DNA from: Dactylellina haptotyla
Lineage: Eukaryota > Ascomycota > Orbiliomycetes > Orbiliales > Orbiliaceae
Reading direction: 5' to 3'
Assembly: GCA_031310005.1 (NCBI GenBank)
Contig: CM062384.1
Span: 620,001-684,000 of the forward strand
DNA: 64,000 nt
The notes beneath the pieces are model-generated. The model had not been told where the DNA came from. It did not search any database and saw only the letters and a list, made by a program, of their open reading frames with translations. Of the stretch, positions 11,842-21,892 are shown piece after piece. The translations under genes and the position numbers were made by a program. Each line of letters opens with the position of its first letter. The first letter of the stretch is position 1.

Positions 11842-12966
11842 TGGGAATGACGAGTTCGGGAGGTCGCCGATAGGGTCGGAAGTTCTACGGGGTGCGCCCA
11901 CAAGCTACCTGGATTCTGGAATGGCGATAAAAGCGAGAGGGAAAGGAAAGGCGGTATGTCCTATATGTATCGGGGAAAGGAGTGGTTTGAAGGAAGGCAA
12001 GGTTGAGGCCGAGGTGGCATCGCTCGGGATTAAAATCTTCTTACAAATCCGACTGGCCGAGAATGACGATGTTGGTAGCCGCGCCCCTGCACGCTCGCCA
12101 GCCAATCAGACGTCGCGCGTTGTAATCCCACACGGACAACACACCTTTCGGTACACACAATGCTGTTGGCAAGGCTTCGATTACTCAACTACAGCTGGTT
12201 TGGTCAATTGAGAGAGCTCTGAGCTCTCATAAAAAGACCTGTCCTTATTCTAACGCATTGAGTAAATACCTTTTACTTATCAGCCAGTCACATACTTATA
12301 AATATTGCATGTTAAATCTTTGCAAGGCATCAGCGACTGCGCAGCAACAGCACCTATTCTTTCGATAATTATAAAGGGAGACCGAACAATAAAAGCGACC
12401 CGCCTACAAACTGTGAGTTTGACCGCATTTCTACCGATTACACCGCTTGTAGAATAATACTCTTTACATCACATGTTCATGGATTTCTATCGATATTCTT
12501 GTATATTAAATGGACCTCAAACGAGAAAGGCAGCAGGTATCGACGCGCCGTCGAGTGTATATATGTGTAGAACGTAAAGCTTCCAAGCTTGCTGCTCTAT
12601 GAAAAATAAACTCTATCTTGTTTCACGCTGACCATTGGTATAGGCATGCATATAACCATTCAAGACAACCCACCTTGCTATGAGTTAATCCCGCAAGCCA
12701 GATGCCCTCCCGGTCCGCGAAAAGGGAATATTGAGAAATACAAGCCTCTATCCGGATCTAGAAAATACTGTAAAGCTCTACCCTTCCTTTGTATACATGT
12801 AAGAATTAGCGATGAGAAATACTAGTGCGATATGGTTCCCTCAAACTTCACCGCATAGCATTGGCGCAATTTTATAGTGATATTATATTATCAATCAGAG
12901 AGCATATTATTCTAATAGACAGTATATCTTCATTAGTACATTAGCTACCCATGTTCAGCTGTCCCA
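11842..12966. other. Intergenic, nothing recognised
   Basis: This is the 5' flank of ISA1 followed by AT-rich DNA. Frames here overlap the ISA1 5' region on the opposite strand and have no family features. Confidence 0.4.
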
Positions 12967-14329
12967 TCAAGCGTCAACATCACCCGTCGTGGTCCACTCA
13001 AGCTCTATATCTCCCTTTTCACTCCTCGTGATAGTACATGTCCGAAATAACCAACTCGATGTATACCAAGATCGAATGAATACAAGACGGGTGAGAGCCG
13101 GCAGACCATTCGCCTTCCACGTTTTTATCTTATCCTCCAACTCCTTGCACTCAGCGATGGATATAAACAACATACGAGACCAAAATAGCTCAACCTCTCT
13201 CAGCTTCGGCAAGTGACCCAGGTCCGCTAGATCGTGGCAAGGCAACTCACCCCATGATCTTAGACTGTATTCCGAATGTATTTGCAAGATCTCTAGATTC
13301 GGAAATCGTTTCTCAAGCCCCTTGAGATCGTCTTTTGTCGGAGAAGGTCCACGGCTTTGTTGAAGCCTCAACTTTTTGATATTTGGAAGCATGAGGATCG
13401 ACAGATATGTTCCTTCGTCTACTTCCCGCTCGGTCACCGTGCCTGAACCAAGATGGAGGGTAACTGTATCCGGGCAAGCTCTGATCGGGTATAGACTCAA
13501 CTCGTTCTCGAAATGCCACCGTCGTGTAACGATGGGTACCGGCAGTAAGATCGATATATCCTTCACATTCGAAGGATATCTCATCCCCTCACGGACCATT
13601 TGTATTCCTTTCGCGAGAGATATCGCATCTTGCCCCAGAAGATCCTGACCGTGAGCGGGAGGTGCCCCGATGGTGGGAAGATACCTGCGGCGGTAGTAAA
13701 AGTGATATTCGAGTCTTTTTATATCATCGTAAAACTTCAGTTTGGAGAGGCCCGTCATAGTAGCGAGGAATACATTGTTCTCGCAGAAAGCAGTATACCC
13801 TTTACCGATAGTCATTATATCTATCTTCTCGAAGTTTTCGAGGGCGGGTAGCAGGTGGTTCAGCTCGTCGGCTTCATCAACTTTCAATTCGATGTGACTA
13901 TTTATCGTGAAAGAGAGCATGTCAATATTTCCCGCAATATTCCCTCTACCGCCTACAGAGCGAGAGTGGTCCCACAATAGACTTACAAAACGGGGATTCT
14001 CCAGATTAGTCAACTCACCGAACAACTCCTAGAATCCGTCCCATAGGACCATCCGGCGTGAAGAGCTGGAATCTGCGCATACCAAATGTTATCTTTCGGA
14101 ACCGAAGTTCGAAAGATACTTCGGAGCAGGCCCTTGAACATTTTGAAAATTTCCTGATTTCCTCGAGCAAAAGATGGGATAGTATTAACAAGAGTATTTC
14201 TTGCGGGAGATCAAGCAAAACTCTGCTCTGCGAGGTCGCCATGTGAGATAGCTCGGGGTATCCTGGCGACCGCCGCGCCCATAGTAAACGACCAAGTCGA
14301 CGCCACCGACTGCCGCTAGATTCTGACAT
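12967..14329 (-). CDS. F-box protein with leucine-rich C-terminal region; frame break at about 14018
   Basis: The first frame (ATG at 14329) has an F-box at residues 38-80, with VLLDLPQEILLLILSHLL typical of the Skp1-binding helices. It stops shortly after GRILGVVR. A second frame, 12967 to about 13981 or beyond, continues with Leu-rich repeats-like text (LKKLRLQQSR, NLEILQIHS). They can be joined in two ways: a 37-nt intron (13982-14018, starts GTGAGT, contains GACTAAT, ends GTAAG) giving 441 aa, or a one-base insertion in CGGTGAG, in which case the reading VVRELTNLENPRFVS is smooth and the gene is broken. An intron this short would be unusual for fungi. F-box proteins recruit substrates to SCF ubiquitin ligases; the substrate here is unknown. 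Confidence 0.75.
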
Positions 14330-14970
14330 AATGTATACTCCGTCTAGAGGGCTTTAAAGAGATGCAAAAAGTTTGCGGGTATCTACAGAAGAAGCAAGAG
14401 GCAACGCGACTGGCATGCATCTTTATAATTTAGGAGAAAGGCTTTAAAATAACAGGTAGCCTCGAGGCTAAATATAAATAACAGGCTGATTCAGCGCGGA
14501 CCAGTCCAGCTGGCCGAACATGCAGCGCGAAGGTTGCGGGCCTTGCCAACACAACCATCTATGCCCATGAGTCCAACTGTCCAGTCCCATTTTCCTGCTT
14601 CGTCGCTTCAATTGTACAATTGTGCTTCAAGGTAACGCAGGGAAAGAATATAGCAAGAAAATGAAGAATATTCAATTGACTATACACAAGTTCAGGAGTG
14701 TCAGTTTTTCTGCTTTTTGTTACCGGTTGCTCCGCATACCAGTATGTTTGAATGCTTTTATATAACAATTGGGCCTAGTTCCCATGATTCTTTTGATACA
14801 TCAGTCCATACACCGCCCTCCTATCCCGCGCCAAACTCGATAGATAAACTCCAATCTATCCAGGTTATCCGTAAAATGTCACATACCGTCCCACCAAAAC
14901 GATAATATCCAAAAAATACAGCGAAAAAGCATACTTTTAAACCCCGCCAAACATGCAAAAATACATAAAA
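14330..14970. other. Intergenic, nothing recognised
   Basis: 5' flank of the F-box gene and 3' flank of the Clr5-domain gene; mixed composition, no coding potential. Confidence 0.4.
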
Positions 14971-17236
14971 TCACCAGACCTCGTGCGCCTCAAAATCCAT
15001 GTCAAGTTCAAACTCCATATGCATCCTAGATGTGATATCCCCCATATTAACAAACAGCGACCGATCCTCTTTATAATACCCCGTCTCTTGCGCCTTCGCC
15101 AACACTTGCGCCAGCGGGTTGATGTTTGTAGTAAACCCAGCATCGATATATACACACGGAGATACCTCTTCGCTATCTTCACTTTCACCATCCTCATCTC
15201 GTACTTGATTCCCGTCCAGCCAGTTCATGAACTCGTCCGCGTCGAAGTCTGGAACTTCATCGTCAAGGTTTAGTTCTGCCGGTTCGGAGAAATCGAGGGA
15301 TAGATTACTCCCGCTGTGTCTGGTGGTCAGACTTTCTCGACCTTCCTCCGAAGAGGGTTGGCTTGGAGTTCGCGTCATAGTTAACGGCGAATGTTCGCTG
15401 GGCGACCCGTTGTCGAACCCGTAATGATGAGATCTCTGGTAAATAGACGGCTTCCATTTGACGAGAATAGAGCCGTAGGTCGCCGTATCGTTATCAGCTA
15501 AATCGCACGATTTCTTCCACGATTTCCCGCCCAGGACTTTCGGGTTATCAATGATGACATCGCTTGGGTATATCGGATTCCAGAAGGCTGAGATGGGCTC
15601 GGATACCGGCGTGGGTGTGTTTGAAGCGTTCAACGCGAGGACTAGGCCGTTGTATACCTGTTCCATAGCGCATTTTGATACAACCGAGGCGACTATCGGC
15701 ATGGCGGGTGGCAGTCTAAATTGGTTTCTCTGATCCATATAATCAGTTTTATAGTTCTGTTTAAGGTCAAAGCAATTTAAGCTGGACGAAACACTCACTG
15801 TCGAACCATCGTGCATCCCGGTGGATACACCACACTCAGGACATTGCATCACATTTTGGAAATTAACTCCAAACCCGCGATGTGAATCCTGCTCCACGTA
15901 CGGGAAAATAGCTGCGTGCTTACCACCCGGGTGATTACTATCACCCAGGAAGTTTGAGCACACTTTCGCTACGATCTCAAAGATATTGAAGCACATCTCT
16001 TGCTCTTTAAGCAATACGCGTTCTAAGTTTCCCGCGTTACGAAGCGCCTGTCGGTATCTTCGAAACAGGTACCTTGAGAGTTGTGCTGAGGTTTTTATGG
16101 AGAGCGTAAAGTCGTCGCTGCAGAGGAGTATACATTCGTTGGGACCGGGCGGCACGCCGTCCACTTCGAATTTGACTGGCATTCCTTTGAGGACTGATGT
16201 GAACTCGATCTGGTTATATTTCGGTTGAGCAGCCATGTCATGGCAGACCGAGAGGTCCTTTTGGATCTTTTAATTAAGGACGACATCTGTCAGTTTTACC
16301 TTTCATAAATATAAGGTTAGAGATGACAAAGAAATCAGATTTTACTCACACTAATTCGGGATTCTTTCAACGGAGCTCCATTGTAGGCTTTTGCCAGGTA
16401 TGAATCGTAGAGTCCGGGAGAATACAGGCCAGCAGCGTGACCCTTAGGAGTAAGGATTTTATAGCCAGAGGTAGGTGTCGCTATATTAAATCCGTAAAAA
16501 TACGAAATTCAGCCTCCCTTAAACCGTTGATACGCGATAGTAAGGAGTAGGGTATTTACGTATTTTCCAGGACGGACGCAATCCCAACGACGTGACATTA
16601 TGACTATGGTCGTTCAAGTCATGGTATCCGCCATCTAAGGGCAGCGAGGAATCTCTATATATTCTAGTTTCGTGCAAGATGACCAGTTCCATAAACGGAT
16701 GGTAGTGTTCGCTTTGGAAGCCCCGCTTTATTTCCGGTCTATAACTCGGCGGTGTGGGCGCCCGTGGTGGTGTCGTCTTTTTAGGTGAATCCGTAGCTTT
16801 CGATGCCTCACGTCTGAGGAACCTCTTCAGCTGGTCTTTTGTTATGATGACACCCCGGACTTCGACGGTGGTGTCTTTGCCGTGCCGGATCCACCTCTCG
16901 AGAACTTTCCTGAGGGCGACTCGCATCTCTGTGCCTTTAACATTTTTGTCGATATTCCACTCTCGGATCTTGCGAAGGTATTGCCTCCGACTGGAGATGA
17001 AGTTAGCGTCCGCGTTGATTATGCATATATGTCAAGGATGTTATTTATTGAAATAATGTTGCTTACGTCGCGGAGAACCCGTGATTCGTCTGCATCAACT
17101 CCATACATTTGTGAAGAGGTATATTATCTTCAACGTATAACTTGGTAAAGTTCTCCCTCTGTGCGTTCCAGTCTTCCGGTGATATGGTTTTAGAAACACG
17201 TCGCCTCCTACCTGCGGGTTTCTGAGCAGAAGGCAT
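14971..17236 (-). CDS. Clr5-domain protein, 675 aa, four exons
   Basis: Exons 17067-17236, 16560-16990, 16350-16480 and 14971-16266 join with consistent phases (2, 1, 0). Introns start GTAAGC, GTAAAT and GTGAGT. Residues 18-72 form the Clr5 domain, seen in ISPEDWNAQRENFTKLYVED, the HGFSAT turn, then RRQYLRKIREWNIDKN. A basic N-tail (GRRRRV) precedes it, suggesting nuclear location. After a KR-rich linker with SPKKTTPPRAPTPP there is a long region of unknown fold with two CPEC-type cysteines and a strongly acidic C-terminal part. In fission yeast Clr5 acts in heterochromatin-linked silencing; in filamentous fungi most Clr5-domain proteins are uncharacterised. A 42-nt in-frame GTGAGT...CAG segment at about 15763-15804 could be an extra, skippable intron. 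Confidence 0.88.
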
Positions 17237-17867
17237 CGCCGAGTCCTAACTGTGTTGGTGTTGGTAAATGTTGGATTTCAGCTGGTCGCACATAAGACAC
17301 CAAAAATCCGGGGTAGACGGGAGTGGCCAGGATCCAGGTACCAGTCAGCGATGTTTCCGCGGTTCGGAAAGAAGAGTAAACAGCAAAAAAGGTATCTTTA
17401 AATATAGAGAGCTCAGTCAGTGTTCGAGTGCTTTAACGAAGAAACATCTTCACGATCCCAGGAAAGATTTTTGATCCTTTTAAATATCTTCTGCTGCGGC
17501 TCTTGGAAAAAGAAAGCATCAGCTTATCGTCAAAAGTCCCCAAACCCCTGGAAAATCTTTTGCCAACGGGACGTGCGGAGGTGAGGGGACTTTTTACCAG
17601 CGGGAAGATTGCGCAGCCTCGCATCGCCCCGCTGGCCAATCACACCATGCAGACAGGTAAAATATGGGATGCATCACAGAAAAAACCGGAATTGAAAGAT
17701 CGCAAAATCCACTGGTCTACTGATTTTTTTTGATACAAATGAAAAAATTTTCAGTAAAGATATAATAAAATGAATAAGATAACATGCAAGATATAAGGCT
17801 GAAATTTATCGCTAAATTCATGCTGAACTCCATGCCGACCCGTCTCAAATGACTACCGAAGGATATT
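17237..17867. other. Intergenic, nothing recognised
   Basis: 5' flank of the Clr5-domain gene and 3' flank of the Dsc3-like gene. No supported frame. Confidence 0.4.
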
Positions 17868-18950
17868 TCAACTGGCACTGCCCAACCTGAGCAGTCCGAA
17901 AACACAATTCATCAGTAACCCCGCAATCACCGCGAGCTGTCTCTTCGAGTTCCCTAGCGTACCCTCCTCCCGTAACATCCACACAATGCATAACGGCCAG
18001 AAGAAGCCCCACATAACTCCGATCAGCGTATCCTCCAACCCTCCGCTGTCGGTGTTCGCAGCGGTCTCCCCGGTATCAGCCTCGTTGGTAGCAGATTCAT
18101 CGATCCACCGTTCTTCAAGCGCCAACGCACGCCGTCTCGATTCCTCGTCGAGAAGGGAGAATCCCAGTCCGTGGTTGGTGGTAATTTCACCACTAGCATC
18201 CAATGTCGACGTGTTGTTGAGAAGCGTGCCGTGGAATTGACTCCTCAGCGCCGCGATATCTGATTCCGTAAACCCCGCGTTGAGAAGACGGTCGAAGCCC
18301 TGTGGAGCAGGTAACGTTGAAGGGTGGTGAATCGCTTGCGACTCGGTTTCGACTTCCTCGGCCAGCTCCTCGTCCGTGAGTTCGTCGCCGATACTACAGT
18401 GGACGTATACTCCGGCTGCCGCTGCCGCCGTCTCCTTCACTTCTATTGCATCATCTTCGTCCTCCTCTGGGTCCGGCCGAATGACTTCCTTCCCTTTCCT
18501 GGAACCCCGTTTAGATGGCGGGGGTACCTTACGTTCCCTCTTAGGACTGCTGACTGGAGTTGATACGGGGAGTTTGGAGACGCCGAGCGCCTGTCCGATG
18601 TTGGCTTTGTCACTGAGAACCTTCCCGCCGTGGATGAGACGGAGTCTACGCCGGGCTGTTTCGGCGGGGCGCGCGGTACGTATCAGCCGTTTTAACGTCG
18701 AGATGTTTGTGGAATAGGGAGTTTGAACGGTGAGATTCAGATCCGGCAGCGAGGAGGAAGCGAAACGAATGGTGACAACAACGGGGGTTTGTGGCGGCGT
18801 TTGAGCGGACGACGTTGTTACCGACGGCCTGGTGGCGGACGACGCGGCCGCAGAGGATGAGGCGGAAGACGAGCCATTGCGGTAGGCTGGGCGTGGAGAG
18901 TTGTGGAGCGGGAGAAGGGGTTCTCGAGCCGAATCTCGCGAAGAGCTCAT
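17868..18950 (-). CDS. dsc3: DSC E3 ubiquitin ligase subunit 3-like (ubiquitin-like domain, DUF2407)
   Basis: Single exon, 360 aa, ATG at 18950. A Ser/Ala-rich N-tail leads into a ubiquitin-like domain at about residues 57-123 (VVVTIRF, then LRLIHGGKVLSDK). A Pro/Lys and Asp/Glu linker follows, then the family signature VYVHCSIGDELTDEEL at 181-196 and RLLNAGFTESDIAALR at 221-236. Two hydrophobic helices lie near 306-325 and 338-356. This is the layout of Dsc3, a subunit of the Golgi multi-subunit DSC ligase that in fission yeast and Aspergillus is needed for cleavage of the sterol-responsive factor SREBP and for hypoxic adaptation. No other DSC gene is in the window. Identity rests on the signature and the domain order. 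Confidence 0.88.
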   Translation of the reverse strand: MSSSRDSAREPLLPLHNSPRPAYRNGSSSASSSAAASSATRPSVTTSSAQTPPQTPVVVTIRFASSSLPDLNLTVQTPYSTNISTLKRLIRTARPAETARRRLRLIHGGKVLSDKANIGQALGVSKLPVSTPVSSPKRERKVPPPSKRGSRKGKEVIRPDPEEDEDDAIEVKETAAAAAGVYVHCSIGDELTDEELAEEVETESQAIHHPSTLPAPQGFDRLLNAGFTESDIAALRSQFHGTLLNNTSTLDASGEITTNHGLGFSLLDEESRRRALALEERWIDESATNEADTGETAANTDSGGLEDTLIGVMWGFFWPLCIVWMLREEGTLGNSKRQLAVIAGLLMNCVFGLLRLGSAS

Positions 18951-19919
18951 CGGGGTGGTGTGATGTATCGCGTTCGGCGGAGGTGAGACGGGCTCATCTC
19001 CGATATTTCATTATTATCGCACAAGCAGCGGCGGGTGTCGATGCTGTTGAACGAGGGACTGTAACGGAGAAAGATGTTGAAGATGGGTTCGATGCCGGCG
19101 AAGGAGTTCCGAGGTTGTTGTGTTTGAAGGCTATGCCCGATTGAGGCCACATCTGCAACACAGCGCCATTCCGACAGCAGAACCTCAACCACAGCAGCCA
19201 GAATTCGCATCTGGTTAGATGTATATGTATCTAGTTATCCACGATGACTATCGCTTGATCGATACGCTATGAACAAGGTTTGTTCTGCGTATGTCCATTG
19301 TTGGTAACTTTCGAGAATGTGCGCTAACTAATAAATCACCATTTTAGACTATTTTGCGTAACCCGACTTGTGACCGGGATAAATTAGTCTCCCAAACCAA
19401 CCCTTCCTTCAAAAACGGACAGGTTCAGCTGCTCTATCAAAATCTCCCGATCTCAAGATCAAGCAACCCTTGGCCCGAGCGAAAAGGCTTGAAAGTTGGG
19501 GTTGTTGATGCAGCAGATTAACGCCCCCGTTCCAGATGCTAGAACGAATTCGGATCGTGAGGCTGGATCGAGATTCAGCTCGAAAAAGTGGAAATTGGGA
19601 TTTGCAGCTCTAAATTGCCATTCTATGTGAGATACCCCCTGAACAAAGGGTAATTCTCAAGGTTAGTGGCTTGGCCGGCTAGTTCCGAGAGTGCGATTCA
19701 TACTACTGATTTCCAACTAGCGATGTAAAACTATCGACATAAATCGTGGGAATTCTGCTTGGCGGAATTGAGAATTCCTTAACGCCACCGCATCCTATCA
19801 GCCGCATCAATAGGGTGAAAATGTTAAATTAGACCCTTAATACTCTGTATTTATTATTCACGTTTGATCCGAGTCCTTTCTTGATACGATTTGAGAAATT
19901 CTTATCAATCAGCGCCAAA
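18951..19919. other. Intergenic between divergent genes, nothing recognised
   Basis: Shared upstream region of the Dsc3-like gene (-) and the secreted-protein gene (+). No frame with supporting features. Confidence 0.4.
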
Positions 19920-21217
19920 ATGTTGTTGAAGCTTTTGGCTTTCGCGCTCGGCTTCGCTGCCACCTCTTCTGCCATAGCTTTAGACCTGAGTCCGAGAGCG
20001 GCATGCAATGCAGACCTGTGCCTGCGAGGTATGTAGATTTCATACTCTATTGATATCGGGACATAAAGAAACAGCTTATCTATTGATACACACTAACATA
20101 CACAATCATTGATTTACAGCACTGCGAGCAACCCAGTTTGCTAGCAGGATCGGGGATGCCTCGAGGGACTGTAGTTCCATATGGGCTACTACTGTCACCC
20201 CATTTACGGTGTAAGTTACTATCCCCAAGCCTCGAACTTGAACATATCATAATTAACATTATACTAACCTCGTTACAAATATATAACAGCTCCGTGACGA
20301 GCCAGACAACCGTATCCACGACCGTCTCTACAACTATCTCCACGACAGTCACCTCGACCACCCACGTTCCCTCAACTAGCACCGACCACCGTACGACGAC
20401 GGTAACCGAGTATAAGACCGAAACTTCCCAAGGTGGCCCCTCCACGAAGACCGTCATCGCCCCAGTCCAAATCACTTTCGTCGACAAACACAAACGAGCT
20501 GAGCCCAGCGCCTCGCTTCCCGCATATGCTTCCCCATGCTCGAACATGTCCCGCTTCACGAGCGCCTGCTCCTGCATCGGTGTGACCACCCGATACACAA
20601 CTACGGCGCCGACACCGACGACCACCATCACTAGCACGGGCACGGTCACAAGCACTATCACACAAACCTCCACGATCACGCAGACTTCGTCCATCACGGA
20701 CATCTCCTTCGCCACCACGACGGACGTCACCGTCACCTCTACATCAACCACGACCACCACACTCGCCGGTGCTGTCACCACTGTAACCGCAAGCCAGTTC
20801 AAACTTGCGGCTACGATCAACGGTGACACAAAATACTTTGGTATCGTCCTGGTGGGTACCAACTTATACTGGCTACTCAACAACGCAGCTGCTCAAAGCA
20901 ACCCATCCGTATTCTACATCGACTCCAGTGGATCCCTATATTCCAACTCCGTCGGTTTCCTACAAGGCTGCGCCAGTAATACTGCGGGCCGTACAGTGTC
21001 TTTCGTCAAGATGGCGAACCCGATAGCGACCGGCATCGGCGACGCACCGATAACTTGCTCTATTTCCGATACGCTGGCCATCACTTGCACGCTGGTTCCC
21101 AACACCAACGGGTTGAATAAGTTCCTTGTCGATAACAAGCTCAGTTTATATTCGGTTTTCCCGGCGAGTTCGACGAGCGCTACTGCCATTACGCTCAATG
21201 TCATCCCGATTTTTTAG
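19920..21217 (+). CDS. Secreted Thr-rich cell-surface-like protein (paralog B)
   Basis: Exons 19920-20028, 20120-20210 and 20290-21217 give 375 aa. Introns start GTATGT and GTAAGT; their phases (1, 2) and their places in the protein equal those of the gene at 4787. Residues 1-20 are a signal peptide. Shared motifs in the same order are CLRALRA, RDCSS, VTPFTV, a Thr/Ser stalk, a basic KHKR site (133-136), PAYASPC and SACSC (158-162). The C-terminal domain differs from paralog A: ASQFKLAATINGDTKYF at about 231-247, later a GCASN cysteine and an ITCS...ITCT pair. It has no GPI-like tail. It lies 675 bp upstream of the NLR-like gene on the same strand. An extracellular or wall location is inferred; the molecular role is unknown. 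Confidence 0.87.
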
Positions 21218-21892
21218 GGCGCGGCACCCCGGCTTTATGATTTTCTCTTTTGGTTATATATTTTGGGGGTTTTTAATATTAGAGTATATATATATATATA
21301 TATGCTTTCACTTTAAATTATACGATACAATCAATTTGTGATATAGCGACATAGTAATACAAAGCGGATATCGGCGCTTTAAGCGCGACAGGTCCGTAGA
21401 TCGCAAATATTTCTATACAACTGCGTGTGCAGTACATCGATAGGACCAGAGGGGTTCGTTTAGAAAAGGCAAACCTATGTTTTCCGCACAAATGACCTTT
21501 CAGGCGACAACAACGAACCAGCGGCGTCCAAATCACAGGGATCTAGTGTTGTAATTAATATGTGTAACCATCGCCCCGGGTTTCTAGAAGCTAGAAGACG
21601 TCTTTGAATTATACTCCAACGGCTTTTTTTTCAAATCGTCAGATATTTATTCCTTATCGTGTAAGGCCGACCCAATATTTTGCTCCTGTGGCATAGCACG
21701 ACTCTACTTTTGTATGCAACCAGCCATGCAACACTCTATCCCTGTAGGAACTGTGGAGGCTGTCGTATTTTGGATTCCACGAAGGATTACAACCCCGCAT
21801 CAGCTCGAAAATGAACGATAAAAAATGAAGCGACAATAACCTCACGGAGCGCGGAGTGCATGTAGCTCTCGAAATTCTTGGTATTCCAGATT
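21218..21892 (+). other. Intergenic between secreted protein and NLR-like gene
   Basis: 3' flank of the secreted-protein gene, with a TA dinucleotide run at 21285-21303, then the presumed promoter and leader of the NLR-like gene. No gene seen. Confidence 0.5.
21285..21303. repeat. (TA)n microsatellite
   Basis: About nine TA units in the 3' flank of the secreted-protein gene; a slippage-prone simple repeat. Confidence 0.9.

Noticed and set aside
11142-11901. Longer ISA1 start at 11901
   Set aside because: The codon is GTG; the first ATG, at 11841, gives a normal presequence and family-like length.
20080-20883. 267-codon minus-strand frame
   Set aside because: Antisense of the Thr-rich stalk of the second secreted protein; Val-rich for the same reason.
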